From Flagellimonas marinaquae (GTDB lineage: Bacteria > Bacteroidota > Bacteroidia > Flavobacteriales > Flavobacteriaceae), in the NCBI RefSeq assembly GCF_023716465.1, contig NZ_CP092415.1, positions 3,015,501-3,079,500 of the forward strand: a DNA stretch of 64,000 bases, written 5' to 3'. Made by a program: the position numbers and the translations under genes. The notes beneath the pieces were generated by a model that was given only the letters and a program-made list of their open reading frames with translations, did no database searches and was not told where the DNA came from. Positions 51,801-60,753 of the stretch are shown here, piece after piece (within the stretch, counting starts at the first letter, position 1; each line of letters begins with the position of its first letter).

Positions 51801-54651
51801 TAATGTGGATCGAGGGGACTTTTATGGGGCAAGTAGCCTGCAATATGCCCAAATTAGAAACCAATTGCTCTCGGGCACTAATCTGTTGGAATTGCTCAGG
51901 GTCTGTAACGAGACGATAGATTCCTTCAGCATACATGGCAATACAGTCCATTTGGCCCAAATACAAGGCATCAAATTTATTTTGCAAAGATTGATCGGGA
52001 AAGATACCGGCACCTTAAACACAGCAACAAAGGTCATGCAGTTATTGGAAGATAGTAATTGCAGGACCGCCATTGCAAGTTTTCACATATTTTTAGGTTG
52101 GGTAGATTGTATTAAGGGAGATTATCAAAAAGCCTTAGCCCACTTTAAGGACCATCAAAAAGAATTGGAACATCTGATTTCCGAACCACAATTTTTTAAA
52201 TATCAGGTCTTACGGTCCGTATGTGAATTAATGGTCAATAGCAACCCAACATCAAAAGTTTTGGGAGGAGTTAAGGAAAGGCAGAAACAACTAAGTGGTT
52301 GGGCGAAGGCCGCATCGCACAATTTTTGGGCAGAGTACCAAATGGTAGAGTTGTTACTGGCTTGTAAATCGGGAGATTATACCAATGTGCCCGAGCAGAT
52401 AGAACATGTACTGCTTTGGACACAGAAAAATGGACAATTCCATATTAGGGCCATGTTTTGCGATATAATTTCAAGTGCCCTACCAAAAAAAGAATTTGTT
52501 TTTATAAAGCAAGCCTTAAAAAATGAATCCGAAAAAGCCAAAGCAGGGTGGGGCATTCCTTTGCAGGGTAATGAGTTCGACGGGAATTTTGAAGAGAAGG
52601 CAAACACCCATTCCCAGCACATTAAAAATTTCGATTTTCAAAGTTTGATCAAGGCCACGCAAACCATATCGGCAGAAGTGAATCGGGACCGTCTTGTGGA
52701 GAGTTTATTGCAGATTGTGATGGAAAATGCCGGAGCGGACAAAGGAGCACTGGTTTTAAGAAACGGGACCTCTTTACATGTTACGGCCTTTATAGATCTT
52801 ACCGTTCCAACAGAAGCACAATTTTCGGAGATTCCTCTCGAAGATTGCAGAACATTGCCCATTAGCCTAATAGAACATGTAGCAACGACTAAAAAGGAGC
52901 TGTGCATTGATGATTTAACCGAATATTGTGCCAATTCAGAAGATCTGACAGCAGATTTTAAGGGGTCGCTGCTGTTACTTCCCTTAATAAAACAAAGAGA
53001 TCTGGTAGGAGTACTGTACATTGCCAATAGCCATATTACAGGAATGTTTACAGAAGGAGGACTGGAAGTATTACGAATAGTTGCGGCACAAGCAGCAATT
53101 TCCATTACAAATTCCACCCTTTATGAACAAGCCGTTACCTTAAACAATGAGTTGGCGACCTCCCAAAAGGAACTGGCCAAACTTAACCAGGCACTGGAAG
53201 AGAAAATTAAAAATAGGACCCAGCATTTACGCCACGAAATAGAAATGAGAAAAGAGGCGGAAAGGGACTTGATTTTTGCCAAGAACGATGCCGACAATGC
53301 CAACCGTGCCAAATCACAATTTTTGGCCAATATGAGCCATGAGATCCGTACACCTCTAAATGCAATTGTTGGATTCTCTCAGATACTTACCAATCAAAGC
53401 AAGTCACTTGATCTAACCAATTCGTTTCGTAGGTATTTGAACAATATTCATCAAAGTGCAGAATCACTTTCCGAGATAATCCAGGACATATTGGATTTAT
53501 CCAAGATAGAAGCAGGCAAAACCGCCCTTTTGCAAGAAGATATGGATCTTAGGCAGCTGTTCTTTTCGGTATATAGGATTCAGAAAAGTATGGCAAAGTC
53601 CAAGGATGTAAAGGTAATCTATGGTCTGTCTCCGGGAACACCAAGATATGTGCGTTCCGATCGTGGTAAAATAAAACAGATCCTTATGAATATTGTGGGC
53701 AATGCGGTAAAATTTACCCCGGCATCCAAGAACGTGCACCTGGATTTGCGTGTAGATAACGACTTTTTGATATTCCGAGTAGCTGACGAAGGCATAGGGA
53801 TTCCACAGAAAGACCTCGAACGAATTTTTGAACCCTTTACACAATCCGATGCGGGCAAGGACAGAAAATACGGCGGAACAGGGCTTGGGTTGGCAATTAC
53901 CAAAAGCCTAGTGGATATTTTAAAAGGAGAGCTTAGTGTGGAGAGTACGGAAGGGGAAGGAACCATCTTTACGATCAAGATACCCTATTTAAAGGCCACG
54001 CCAATGCCATTCGATAATCCCGAGACCATTATGGCCAACTATAGGATACCTTCCAAAAGTAAAATTTTGGTGGTGGAAGATCAATTAATGAACCAAGAAA
54101 TGATCAGGGCCCTATTTGCCGAGTTGGGATCGGAAATTTTACTGGCTTCAAACGGTAGGGAAGGTGTCGCCATGGCAAAGCAATATGACCCCGATATTAT
54201 TTTTATGGATATTCACATGCCAGAAATTGATGGTTTTGAGACCTTAAAGTTGATTCGAGGCTTTAACCTGGATATACCCATAATAGGCTTGTCCGCAGAT
54301 GCATTCAAAGAACACCAAGATGCTGCCGTAGAAGCAGGTTTTACCGCTTACCTTACCAAACCCGTAAATGTACCCAAGCTCGTGGGACTTCTAAAAAGTT
54401 TCCTTCCAGAAGTGTCCTGTACAAAATCAACTGGCAAAACGGTTCTGAATGATCAACAACAACATCAAAAAGAGCAAGCGCTGGAAACCTTGCGAAAACT
54501 GCCCATTTTTGAAACGGAAAAATTGGCTGCAGTCGCTGAATCCTTAAGTGAAATACTGCCTGCCGGAATATTGAATAAATTGGAGGATGCCATTTATACA
54601 GGTGATGAAGTAGCGTTACAGAATTTTTTAACGAATACATTAAATGTATAA
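48892..54651 (+). CDS. hybrid sensor histidine kinase with pseudokinase, AAA ATPase, GAF and receiver domains
   Basis: A protein of 1919 residues. Residues 1-270 are a Ser/Thr-kinase-like domain without catalytic residues: the HRD position reads CFG (about 104-106), the DFG position GLG (125-127), and no Gly loop or VAIK Lys is seen, though APEF and DLYGFG remain. Residues about 285-560 form a P-loop ATPase (GAAGIGKTSL; Walker B VIFIDDVQWSD), followed by a long TPR-like helical region to about 1250, a GAF domain (1263-1406), a coiled coil, HisKA (phospho-His1483 in MSHEIRTPLN), HATPase (GNAVKF, GIGIPQKDL, GGTGLGLAI) and a receiver (phospho-Asp1773). A cytoplasmic sensor without membrane segments. 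It overlaps the next gene by 8 bases. Confidence 0.92.
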   Translation: MNRIRIKDVDIEWSLHPDIWKIEEKGISQLATVLLQQLSKTTLFEQFAIDKVQILPGNRLIYQIPVPEKKFPIAPKTDKDFESFLNRTIVLATAISEVHKAEYCFGVLQNSRFMVDSDGKLLITGLGLFQKEYAKSDLAAYQDDDFFFMAPEFSTRSKQRPDFKADLYGFGALMHYWLTGEHFFKAVDKQEVLHKHLTEPYDASINTLWKHTGIHQIINALLEKKPENRYQSAQGVLRDLENLKHQFGKGEFDVSPELSINFNPGVIRISDTILEQEAALQQLMKVYRDVRNGPASVAFVEGAAGIGKTSLAKAFEAEITDSDTLFTVGSFDKSQSTPYSAFQKAFKNIAQRILLKSGKSHSEIRDIFINGLGSDLSALFEVIPDLKELTGKLPEPESLNPLETGDRFVNLFARYCRTLDGIGLKRVIFIDDVQWSDLSSLKLIEYMAWAPLHRVLFVLSYNPEGLTEDHPLLKFQRSLVAGKKNVPVIRLRPLSQKATEQVVADALSEEQSKIHDLAVLVHKKTNGNPYYIKHFLYSLHENKALTYDTVAQRWQYNLSSVKQQDVAENLLAIYEKQLSLQSYQAQVILKIAAFDNGNFNIPLLISMSGFPQEIVVLLLELLTEAGQISKLDATPNQFVFNHNKIQQAALHLAIPGFDVSFEELHYGIALFHMENNGIVDAISLNQFVEHLISSGAHIQDNIVPVALGYILEAAQLANNSNSALTAKQNLSFALDLQTKFRTDRYAYEVLFEMAKASYLLKQVEEGRVYADKAINNAPDDYKKCEVHLLNLTFLEAYSLYKSNTQEGIKALKVLGSKMNLFSKPSETKSAYLKFMEVLPTDFNNDLLGSVVYTKEDRYALEIMVNMCTSAKQIDHTLYTHLLFAMGELMFKNGFTDSSPFILVHLGSLLCHRYHEFELGEKLSSLGLKRLQSEKPGKYFSKTMSVYHMAMGPLMADYQTLETQLDEAIAYNVDRGDFYGASSLQYAQIRNQLLSGTNLLELLRVCNETIDSFSIHGNTVHLAQIQGIKFILQRLIGKDTGTLNTATKVMQLLEDSNCRTAIASFHIFLGWVDCIKGDYQKALAHFKDHQKELEHLISEPQFFKYQVLRSVCELMVNSNPTSKVLGGVKERQKQLSGWAKAASHNFWAEYQMVELLLACKSGDYTNVPEQIEHVLLWTQKNGQFHIRAMFCDIISSALPKKEFVFIKQALKNESEKAKAGWGIPLQGNEFDGNFEEKANTHSQHIKNFDFQSLIKATQTISAEVNRDRLVESLLQIVMENAGADKGALVLRNGTSLHVTAFIDLTVPTEAQFSEIPLEDCRTLPISLIEHVATTKKELCIDDLTEYCANSEDLTADFKGSLLLLPLIKQRDLVGVLYIANSHITGMFTEGGLEVLRIVAAQAAISITNSTLYEQAVTLNNELATSQKELAKLNQALEEKIKNRTQHLRHEIEMRKEAERDLIFAKNDADNANRAKSQFLANMSHEIRTPLNAIVGFSQILTNQSKSLDLTNSFRRYLNNIHQSAESLSEIIQDILDLSKIEAGKTALLQEDMDLRQLFFSVYRIQKSMAKSKDVKVIYGLSPGTPRYVRSDRGKIKQILMNIVGNAVKFTPASKNVHLDLRVDNDFLIFRVADEGIGIPQKDLERIFEPFTQSDAGKDRKYGGTGLGLAITKSLVDILKGELSVESTEGEGTIFTIKIPYLKATPMPFDNPETIMANYRIPSKSKILVVEDQLMNQEMIRALFAELGSEILLASNGREGVAMAKQYDPDIIFMDIHMPEIDGFETLKLIRGFNLDIPIIGLSADAFKEHQDAAVEAGFTAYLTKPVNVPKLVGLLKSFLPEVSCTKSTGKTVLNDQQQHQKEQALETLRKLPIFETEKLAAVAESLSEILPAGILNKLEDAIYTGDEVALQNFLTNTLNV

Positions 54652-55690
54652 GGATACTTCTATTTTGGTTGTGGATGACAACCGACAGGTATTGGAACTG
54701 GTAAACCATGTCTTGGCCGAAGTAGGCTATAACATCTCTTTTATCCCAAAAGGACAGTTTTTGTTCCAACGATTGGCAAGCCAAAAATTTGATTTGGTAC
54801 TGTTGGATATCAACCTTCCAGGTGTTAGCGGTCTGGAACTCTTGCAACAGGTCAAATCGGATTCTGTTTATAAATCAATTCCGGTAATCATTATTAGTGC
54901 TGAGGAAGAAGATGAAACTTTGGCAAAATGTTTTGATCTTGGAGCAAGCGATTATATCAAAAAACCGATTCATCACGAAATTCTAAAAGCTAGGGTTCAG
55001 TCCGTTATTTCGGCATCTCGATTCCATCAAAATGCGATCCATCAACAAAAACAGGAAGCCTTGCGAGCCCGGATGAAGATGTTGTCCTCCCAAATGAACC
55101 CACATTTTATTTTCAATTCTCTGTCGTCCATCCAAGAATTTGTACTGGCAAACGAAACCGAAAGGGTATTGGATTATCTATCGGAGTTTGCTGGATTAAT
55201 GCGACAAAACCTGGAGAATTCCATGCTTGCCCATATAACTCTATCCAAGGAGCTACAGTTTTTGGATACCTACTTAAAACTGGAAAGAACCCGCTTCAAC
55301 AATATATTCGAATATAGGATTGATATAGATGTTGAGGCTCCAGAAAATATTATGATTCCACCTATGCTCCTGCAGCCCTATCTGGAGAATGCGATTATTC
55401 ATGGTCTTCGTAAATCCACTGGACCGGGAAGGTTGCTTTTAAAGGTTAGGGAAAAAGGGAATACCATACATTGTACAATAGAGGACAATGGTATTGGAAG
55501 AGCATTGGCTTCGGCTATCTCGGAGAGCCGGCATAGATCTATCGCCATGTCCAATATTGAGGCGCGCCTAGAGCTCTTGAACATGGAATTTGGACAGGAT
55601 TTGTTCAGTGTCGAGGTCGTGGACCTGGAAAAGAAAGGTAAGCCTTCTGGTACAAAAGTTGAGCTCTGCTTTCCAAACGATTTACACTAA
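54644..55690 (+). CDS. receiver-LytS-type histidine kinase
   Basis: A protein of 348 residues. Receiver domain (residues 5-120; phospho-Asp55 in LVLLDINLPG) joined to a LytS/His_kinase module with MNPHFIFNSLSSIQEF (phospho-His154) and an ATPase domain (LQPYLENAIIHGLRK, IEDNGIGRA). The receiver in front lets the upstream hybrid kinase feed it, and its output probably goes to the LytTR regulator encoded convergently; the two genes overlap by 9 bases at their ends. Translationally coupled to the hybrid kinase. Confidence 0.9.
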   Translation: MYKDTSILVVDDNRQVLELVNHVLAEVGYNISFIPKGQFLFQRLASQKFDLVLLDINLPGVSGLELLQQVKSDSVYKSIPVIIISAEEEDETLAKCFDLGASDYIKKPIHHEILKARVQSVISASRFHQNAIHQQKQEALRARMKMLSSQMNPHFIFNSLSSIQEFVLANETERVLDYLSEFAGLMRQNLENSMLAHITLSKELQFLDTYLKLERTRFNNIFEYRIDIDVEAPENIMIPPMLLQPYLENAIIHGLRKSTGPGRLLLKVREKGNTIHCTIEDNGIGRALASAISESRHRSIAMSNIEARLELLNMEFGQDLFSVEVVDLEKKGKPSGTKVELCFPNDLH

Positions 55691-56440
55691 TTTTTTTAGA
55701 AGGGCTTCCTTTTTCCTGACCGATACATCCACATGGGATCCATCTTTTAAAACAAGATATCCCCCTTTGCCCTTAACATATTTTTCTACATGGTTAAGGT
55801 TGACCATATGGGATTTATGTACCCTGAAAAAATTAAAGGACTCCAGTAAAGGTTCAAATTCTCCCAAAGGTTTGGAAACCATGATCATTTTTCCGTTATC
55901 CAGGTAAAAGTTGGAATACACATGGTTGGCTTCTACGCGCAGCAATCGATTGGCTTCCACAAAATCAATGCCTTCCGACGAGCGTAGGGCTATTTTGGTA
56001 TAATTATGGTCCTGCAATTTGGTATTTTCCCTAAGTACCTGATATTCTTCTTCCCTGGAGGGTGCCTGCTTGGCCAAAATTTTACCTGCCCGAGATACAG
56101 CGTTTTTCAGTTCTTGAATGTTTATGGGCTTTAAAAGATAATCCAGTGCAGCATACTTAATGGCATTTATGGCATAAAGATCATGTGCTGTTGTAAAAAT
56201 CACTTCAAAATTAGGTTCCGGAAAATGGTCGAACAAGGTAAATCCATTGCCCTCGGGCATTTCAATATCCAAAAACACCAAAGCAGGCTGTTCCGTGTTG
56301 ATCAGGCCCACAGCTTCTTCCACAGAAAAAGCATCGCCAACCAGCTCAATATTAGGGCAAAATGTAGTCAACATCTTTCCAAGAATATCATGGTGACGTT
56401 GTTCATCATCCACAATAATGGAACGGATTTGAAGGGTCAT
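55682..56440 (-). CDS. LytTR family response regulator
   Basis: A protein of 252 residues: receiver (phospho-Asp58 in LVFLDIEMPEGNGF) and LytTR DNA-binding domain from about residue 150 (IDFVEANRLLRVEANHVY, FFRVHKSHMVNLNHVEKY, GSHVDVSVRKKEALL). The natural partner is the LytS-type kinase that runs toward it. Divergent from the peroxiredoxin gene, which it might control. Confidence 0.92.
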   Translation of the reverse strand: MTLQIRSIIVDDEQRHHDILGKMLTTFCPNIELVGDAFSVEEAVGLINTEQPALVFLDIEMPEGNGFTLFDHFPEPNFEVIFTTAHDLYAINAIKYAALDYLLKPINIQELKNAVSRAGKILAKQAPSREEEYQVLRENTKLQDHNYTKIALRSSEGIDFVEANRLLRVEANHVYSNFYLDNGKMIMVSKPLGEFEPLLESFNFFRVHKSHMVNLNHVEKYVKGKGGYLVLKDGSHVDVSVRKKEALLKKLV

Positions 56441-56526
56441 GAGCGGTTTGGTTATAATTATAGCTCTAAATATAGAGTAATTTGAAGAATTATTTCTAAT
56501 TTGTACTCATAATCAACCGTTTGTAA

Positions 56527-57168
56527 ATGACTTTAGGCATTGGCAGTTTGGCGCCCGATTTTAAGGCAGTCACCACAGAGGGAGAAATCCAATTTTACGA
56601 CTGGTTGGGTGAGTCTTGGGGGTTGTTTTTTTCTCATCCAGAGGATTACACGCCCATTTGTACCACCGAACTGGGCATGGTAGCACAATTGGAAGAGGAA
56701 TTCGTGAAAAGGAACATGAAAGCTATTGCGTTGAGTGTTGATGACCTGGATTCCCATTTGGGTTGGAAATCGGATATTGAAAATTCCATGAACGTTACCG
56801 TGAGATTCCCAATTATTGCTGATGCAAAGGCCGAGATTGCCCATAAATTTGGAATGATCCAACAAGGTGCTTCCGATAAAAAAACAGTGCGGTCCGTTTT
56901 TATAATAGACCCTGATAAACGGATACAGCTTCATCTTACCTATCCCATGTTCATCGGTAGAAATTTTGATGAAATATTAAGGGCAATAGACGCACTGCAA
57001 CTACATGCGGAACACCAGGTACTTACACCGGCCAATTGGAAGCCAGCTGATGATGTTATTATAGACCCATCCATGCCCGAAGAGGAAAAGGAAGCTAAAT
57101 TTCCGGACAGAAAGGTGCAGGGAGCATCGTATCTTCAATTTTCCAGTGACCCATCCAAGAAGAAATAA
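56527..57168 (+). CDS. 1-Cys peroxiredoxin (Prx6 type)
   Basis: A protein of 213 residues. Peroxidatic Cys45 in FSHPEDYTPICTTELG, the Prx6-type motif; no second conserved Cys, and the long C-terminal extension (HQVLTPANWKPADDVII) is that of the 1-Cys group. It reduces peroxides in the cytoplasm with help of a small thiol or thioredoxin-like protein. The presence of egtBD and a thioredoxin-like gene in the same window offers possible reductants. Alone in its unit, divergent from lytTR. Confidence 0.93.
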   Translation: MTLGIGSLAPDFKAVTTEGEIQFYDWLGESWGLFFSHPEDYTPICTTELGMVAQLEEEFVKRNMKAIALSVDDLDSHLGWKSDIENSMNVTVRFPIIADAKAEIAHKFGMIQQGASDKKTVRSVFIIDPDKRIQLHLTYPMFIGRNFDEILRAIDALQLHAEHQVLTPANWKPADDVIIDPSMPEEEKEAKFPDRKVQGASYLQFSSDPSKKK

Positions 57169-57500
57169 TGCGTTTACCTGTAGTATTATTTTAGGCCATT
57201 TCCATCTTTTGTTTTGTTTTTGAAATTTGTTGGAGTATCCTTCACTGGTTTGGTATGGCTCTTATGTTGAATGGTATCCAATCATAAAAAAAATCTTCCA
57301 CCGTTGCCATGTCGGTAATTTCCATTGCTCAGATAACTGTGCAGTGTCAGAAAAACCAATTTTGAACGGTTTTTAACTTTAAATCAGGACAAAACCGCAA
57401 AATCAGAACATAATGGCAAATTTCAAATAAAATGGGTCTTTCCATTTTGTGAGTTTTACAGTGTTATAAATCAAGAAATAAACCTGTAAACAAAAACATT
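57169..57500. other. intergenic stretch without recognisable features
   Basis: About 330 AT-rich bases between the peroxiredoxin and hydrolase genes. No coding frame, RNA or clear hairpin was found. Confidence 0.55.
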
Positions 57501-58238
57501 ATGGAATCCACCAACTCTACGGAAAGAGCAATTTTAGGTAAAAAGGAAGCACAGCTTCCGGTAACCGGTTTTGAAATAGACCGGCATACGGCGATCGTAA
57601 TTGTTGATCCACAAAACGATTTTTTAAGCCCTGAAGGGGTTGCGTGGGGGGCTGTGGGCCAAAGTGTTATGGAAAATAACACCATTGAAAATATTGAAAC
57701 CCTGTTTAGATTAGGTGCGGAAAACGGTATCCATGTATTTGTGTCACCGCACTATTATTACCAACATGATCATGGATGGCGTTTTGAGGGTGCATTGGAG
57801 AAATTGATGCACAATATCAATATGTTCGATAGGGGAGATCAATTGAATGTAGAGGGTTTTGAAGGTTCCGGGGCAGATTGGCTTCCCATTTACAAGCCAT
57901 ATATCAACAACAAGGAGAAAGTTACCGTTTGTGGACCACATAAAGTATTCGGTCCGGAGAACAACGACTTGGTACTTCAGCTGAGAAAGCAAAAAATCGA
58001 TAAAGTGATACTTGCCGGAATGTCCGGAAACCTATGCGTGGAATCCCATATGCGAGAACTTTTGGAATGTGGATTTGAACTTGCTGTGGTAGGCGATGCC
58101 ACAGCTTCGGCCAAACTCCCTGGCTTGGACGGGGACCAAGCGGCACAAACCAATTATGCCATGATGGCAAGCGAGATATACACGACCAATCAACTCGAAG
58201 AAATTTTGGAATCACAAAAGAGCCTTGCCGAAGATTGA
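57501..58238 (+). CDS. cytoplasmic isochorismatase-family cysteine hydrolase
   Basis: A protein of 245 residues, paralogue of the exported enzyme at 46819. Same active-site blocks: Asp in IVIVDPQNDFLSPEG, Lys in VCGPHKVFGPENND, Cys in LAGMSGNLCVESHMREL. Instead of a signal peptide it starts with a polar stretch (MESTNSTERAILGKKEAQ), so it stays in the cytoplasm. Substrate unknown. Confidence 0.9.
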   Translation: MESTNSTERAILGKKEAQLPVTGFEIDRHTAIVIVDPQNDFLSPEGVAWGAVGQSVMENNTIENIETLFRLGAENGIHVFVSPHYYYQHDHGWRFEGALEKLMHNINMFDRGDQLNVEGFEGSGADWLPIYKPYINNKEKVTVCGPHKVFGPENNDLVLQLRKQKIDKVILAGMSGNLCVESHMRELLECGFELAVVGDATASAKLPGLDGDQAAQTNYAMMASEIYTTNQLEEILESQKSLAED

Positions 58239-58380
58239 TTTAAAGAGATAGAAAACAGAGAAGTTTAATAAAAGTTCTGGTTAGTGTTTGTTTAGTTGAA
58301 ATGGATGGGAGGTACGGCTCCGTATCTCCCTTTCATAAACCGATGGATAAATAAAAACAGCAGATTAAAAAGTATGGGTC

Positions 58381-58746
58381 ATGTTTAATAACACCAATAT
58401 CAATAGACTGCCATTGGTATTTAAAAGTAACGATGGCAAGAACTATTTCCAATTTCATATTCGTGGTCAACTTGCTTCTTTGGAGTACGATATGATCGGG
58501 GAGCAACAGATCAATTTAAAAAAGCTCGAAATCAGTAAATATCTAAATCGACCTGAGGTGGGAAACGCTTTGATCGAAAGGGTTTTGGAATACTCCTTAA
58601 GAGCGGATTATACTGTTGTGCCGACAAATCCAGAGGTTGTGAAGTTTATACAAAAACGCCCAGAATATAAAAAACTCCTATCGGCCAATAATAGCAGTAT
58701 AGATTTCCATCAAAAGAAAATCCGAGAACACAAAACACTATTTTAA
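58381..58746 (+). CDS. small GNAT-like N-acetyltransferase (YjdJ type)
   Basis: A protein of 121 residues. The pattern FQFHIRGQLASLEYDMIG, then KLEISKYLNRPEVGNALIERVLEYS and VVPTNPEVVKFIQKRPEYK, is that of the short GNAT domain of YjdJ-type proteins, which bind acetyl-CoA. Target unknown. First gene of a small plus-strand group with a sigma factor 14 bases downstream. Confidence 0.75.
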   Translation: MFNNTNINRLPLVFKSNDGKNYFQFHIRGQLASLEYDMIGEQQINLKKLEISKYLNRPEVGNALIERVLEYSLRADYTVVPTNPEVVKFIQKRPEYKKLLSANNSSIDFHQKKIREHKTLF

Positions 58747-58760
58747 AAATAACCGAAGCC

Positions 58761-59318
58761 ATGAGAACAATAACAGAAAAAAAGGTTCAGTTAAACCCTG
58801 AACTATGGTCCGTACAACATAAAACCTATCTTTTTGCAATGGCCAGGCGAAAGCTGCCGGAAGCTGCCATAGAGGATGTTGTACAAGATACATTTTTGGC
58901 AGCTTTGCGCTCTGCTCCTCGATTTAAGGGACAATCTACAGAACGTGTTTGGCTCACTTCCATATTACATCATAAGATCATGGATTATTATCGAAAAGCC
59001 TACTCCCGCCAAGGAAAAGTTATGCACGATGCCTTGCGATTGTCCGATCATCCCAATTGGTACGAATTGGAAAATCAGACAAACAAACCCGATGATGCCG
59101 AGATAATCGAATTGCTCAATGCAGATGAACTGATCAGTGTTTTTAATTCGGGACTAAGTGTTTTGGGCAATAGGGAAAAAGAGGTACTTCGATTAAAAAT
59201 GAAGGGATACAGCACAGAAGCAATCTGCAACACACTGGATATTGAAAGGGTAAATACCTGGGTGGCGCTCAGTCGGGCCCGAAAGAAAATGAAATCCTAT
59301 TTGAACGAGAACTGGTAA
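58761..59318 (+). CDS. ECF-like sigma-70 family RNA polymerase sigma factor
   Basis: A protein of 185 residues. Region 2 (YLFAMARRKLPEAAIEDVVQ and TFLAALRSAPRFKGQS, which binds core and opens the -10) and region 4 (NREKEVLRLKMKGYSTEAIC) are both present. No anti-sigma gene is adjacent. It is in line with the acetyltransferase, DUF1348 and YHS genes, so these may be its regulon. Confidence 0.88.
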   Translation: MRTITEKKVQLNPELWSVQHKTYLFAMARRKLPEAAIEDVVQDTFLAALRSAPRFKGQSTERVWLTSILHHKIMDYYRKAYSRQGKVMHDALRLSDHPNWYELENQTNKPDDAEIIELLNADELISVFNSGLSVLGNREKEVLRLKMKGYSTEAICNTLDIERVNTWVALSRARKKMKSYLNENW

Positions 59319-59451
59319 AACAACCCGTGTCCGATTATGCAAAACATTTGGTTACATATTCAATTGGCACTTTGCCGTATCGGAATAGCTTGTATGGGAG
59401 CGTACCAAAGGATTAGGTACAATAAACAAAAAAGACACAAATCATAATAAA

Positions 59452-59865
59452 ATGACAGAAATAAAAACGCCGGTGCCACCTTTTACCGAGGAATCCGCAA
59501 AACAAAAAATACAACTTGCCGAGAATGCGTGGAACAGTAAGGACCCTATACAAATATCACTGGCCTATACCGTGGATAGTGAATGGCGTAATCGTTCCAG
59601 TTTTGTAAACGGACGGGAGGAAATACAACAGTTTTTATCGAGCAAATGGGAAAACGAACTCGATTATAAGCTAAGAAAAGAATACTGGGCCCATACCGAT
59701 AATAGAATTGCCGTACGGTTCGAATACGAATACCGCAATAAGTCGGGACAATGGTATAGGGCATACGGCAACGAGAACTGGGAGTTTAACGAGCATGGTT
59801 TAATGCAAAAACGTTTTGCCAGTATCAACGATATGCCAATTGATGAGCACGAAAGGTATTTATAA
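59452..59865 (+). CDS. DUF1348/NTF2-like protein
   Basis: A protein of 137 residues, close to the usual length of DUF1348 (NTF2-like) proteins: [35 protein letters not shown], and [25 protein letters not shown] (split here for length: [15 protein letters not shown], then [10 protein letters not shown]). A cone-shaped pocket protein of unknown ligand. Downstream of the sigma factor gene by 133 bases. Confidence 0.88.
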   Translation: MTEIKTPVPPFTEESAKQKIQLAENAWNSKDPIQISLAYTVDSEWRNRSSFVNGREEIQQFLSSKWENELDYKLRKEYWAHTDNRIAVRFEYEYRNKSGQWYRAYGNENWEFNEHGLMQKRFASINDMPIDEHERYL

Positions 59866-59980
59866 TCATCAGCAGTATCAAATACCGAAAAAATAGTCTT
59901 CTCTAAAGTTCTGAATCAAAAATAATTCAGCTCTATTAAGGCTGCTAGTTAGAAGTAACAATTAATCTTAAATAGTACAC

Positions 59981-60478
59981 ATGAAAACAATGAATTCAAT
60001 CAAAATTCGGAAAACCATCCTGGGAATTAGTTTCTTTTTGCTTTTTGGACTGGTTTTGACGCATGCCCAATCTCATAGTTACAGTACGGACGATAGTATG
60101 ATCGCCCTGGACGGTTATAGTGCTGTATCCTATATGGATAAAGGGAAAGCAGAGATGGGAAAAAAAGCCTACAAGGCCAGTTTCGATGGACTTACCTATT
60201 ATTTTACCGATCATAAACAATTGAAGAAGTTCCAGAACAATCCCAAAAAATACAAGCCTCAATATGGTGGTTGGTGCGCCTTTGCCGTTTCACTGGGGGG
60301 CAAGTACCGTCCTAATCCCAAAAGTTTCCGTGTGGTTAATGGAAAACTATACATGTTTACGGTAAACTTGGAAGGCGATTTTGTACAAGTCTGGGAAAAA
60401 GAAGGTAAAGCCAAGCACATTGCACAAGCCAATAAGAATTGGCAAACCATGAAAAAATTTACAACGTTTGCTCCATAA
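59981..60478 (+). CDS. exported YHS domain protein
   Basis: A protein of 165 residues with a signal peptide (KTILGISFFLLFGLVLTHAQ) and a YHS-type domain (ALDGYSAVSYMDKGKAEMG, FDGLTYYFTDHKQLKKF, NPKKYKPQYGGWCAFAV). YHS domains are found with metal-binding or copper-handling proteins; the single Cys in GGWCAF is conserved in the family. Periplasmic. A terminator follows at 60512. Confidence 0.88.
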   Translation: MKTMNSIKIRKTILGISFFLLFGLVLTHAQSHSYSTDDSMIALDGYSAVSYMDKGKAEMGKKAYKASFDGLTYYFTDHKQLKKFQNNPKKYKPQYGGWCAFAVSLGGKYRPNPKSFRVVNGKLYMFTVNLEGDFVQVWEKEGKAKHIAQANKNWQTMKKFTTFAP

Positions 60479-60511
60479 ATCTCTTCATTTTAGTTTGGTT
60501 TACTTTGAAGA

Positions 60512-60563
60512 CCGTCTTGCCGACTACCCATACTTCTTATTTATAGGTCGGCAGGCGGTTTTT
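60512..60563 (+). terminator. intrinsic terminator after the YHS gene
   Basis: CCGTCTTGCCGAC pairs with GTCGGCAGGCGG (one bulge, one G-T pair) across a loop of about 21 bases, followed by ttttta. Confidence 0.7.
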
Positions 60564-60753
60564 ATTATTACTCAGATTTCATTACAGGCCAAAAAAATCC
60601 AATAGTTTATTTAGAACCCGTAATGGTTTAAGAGGACATTCAGTAGTATGGACAAAGTGAAAATAAAATAGGGAAATACAACGTCTATTCGGGGTAAACA
60701 CATTAAAACATTAACCCGTCAACTCTGACCATATCTATTTCTAATGATTCCGT

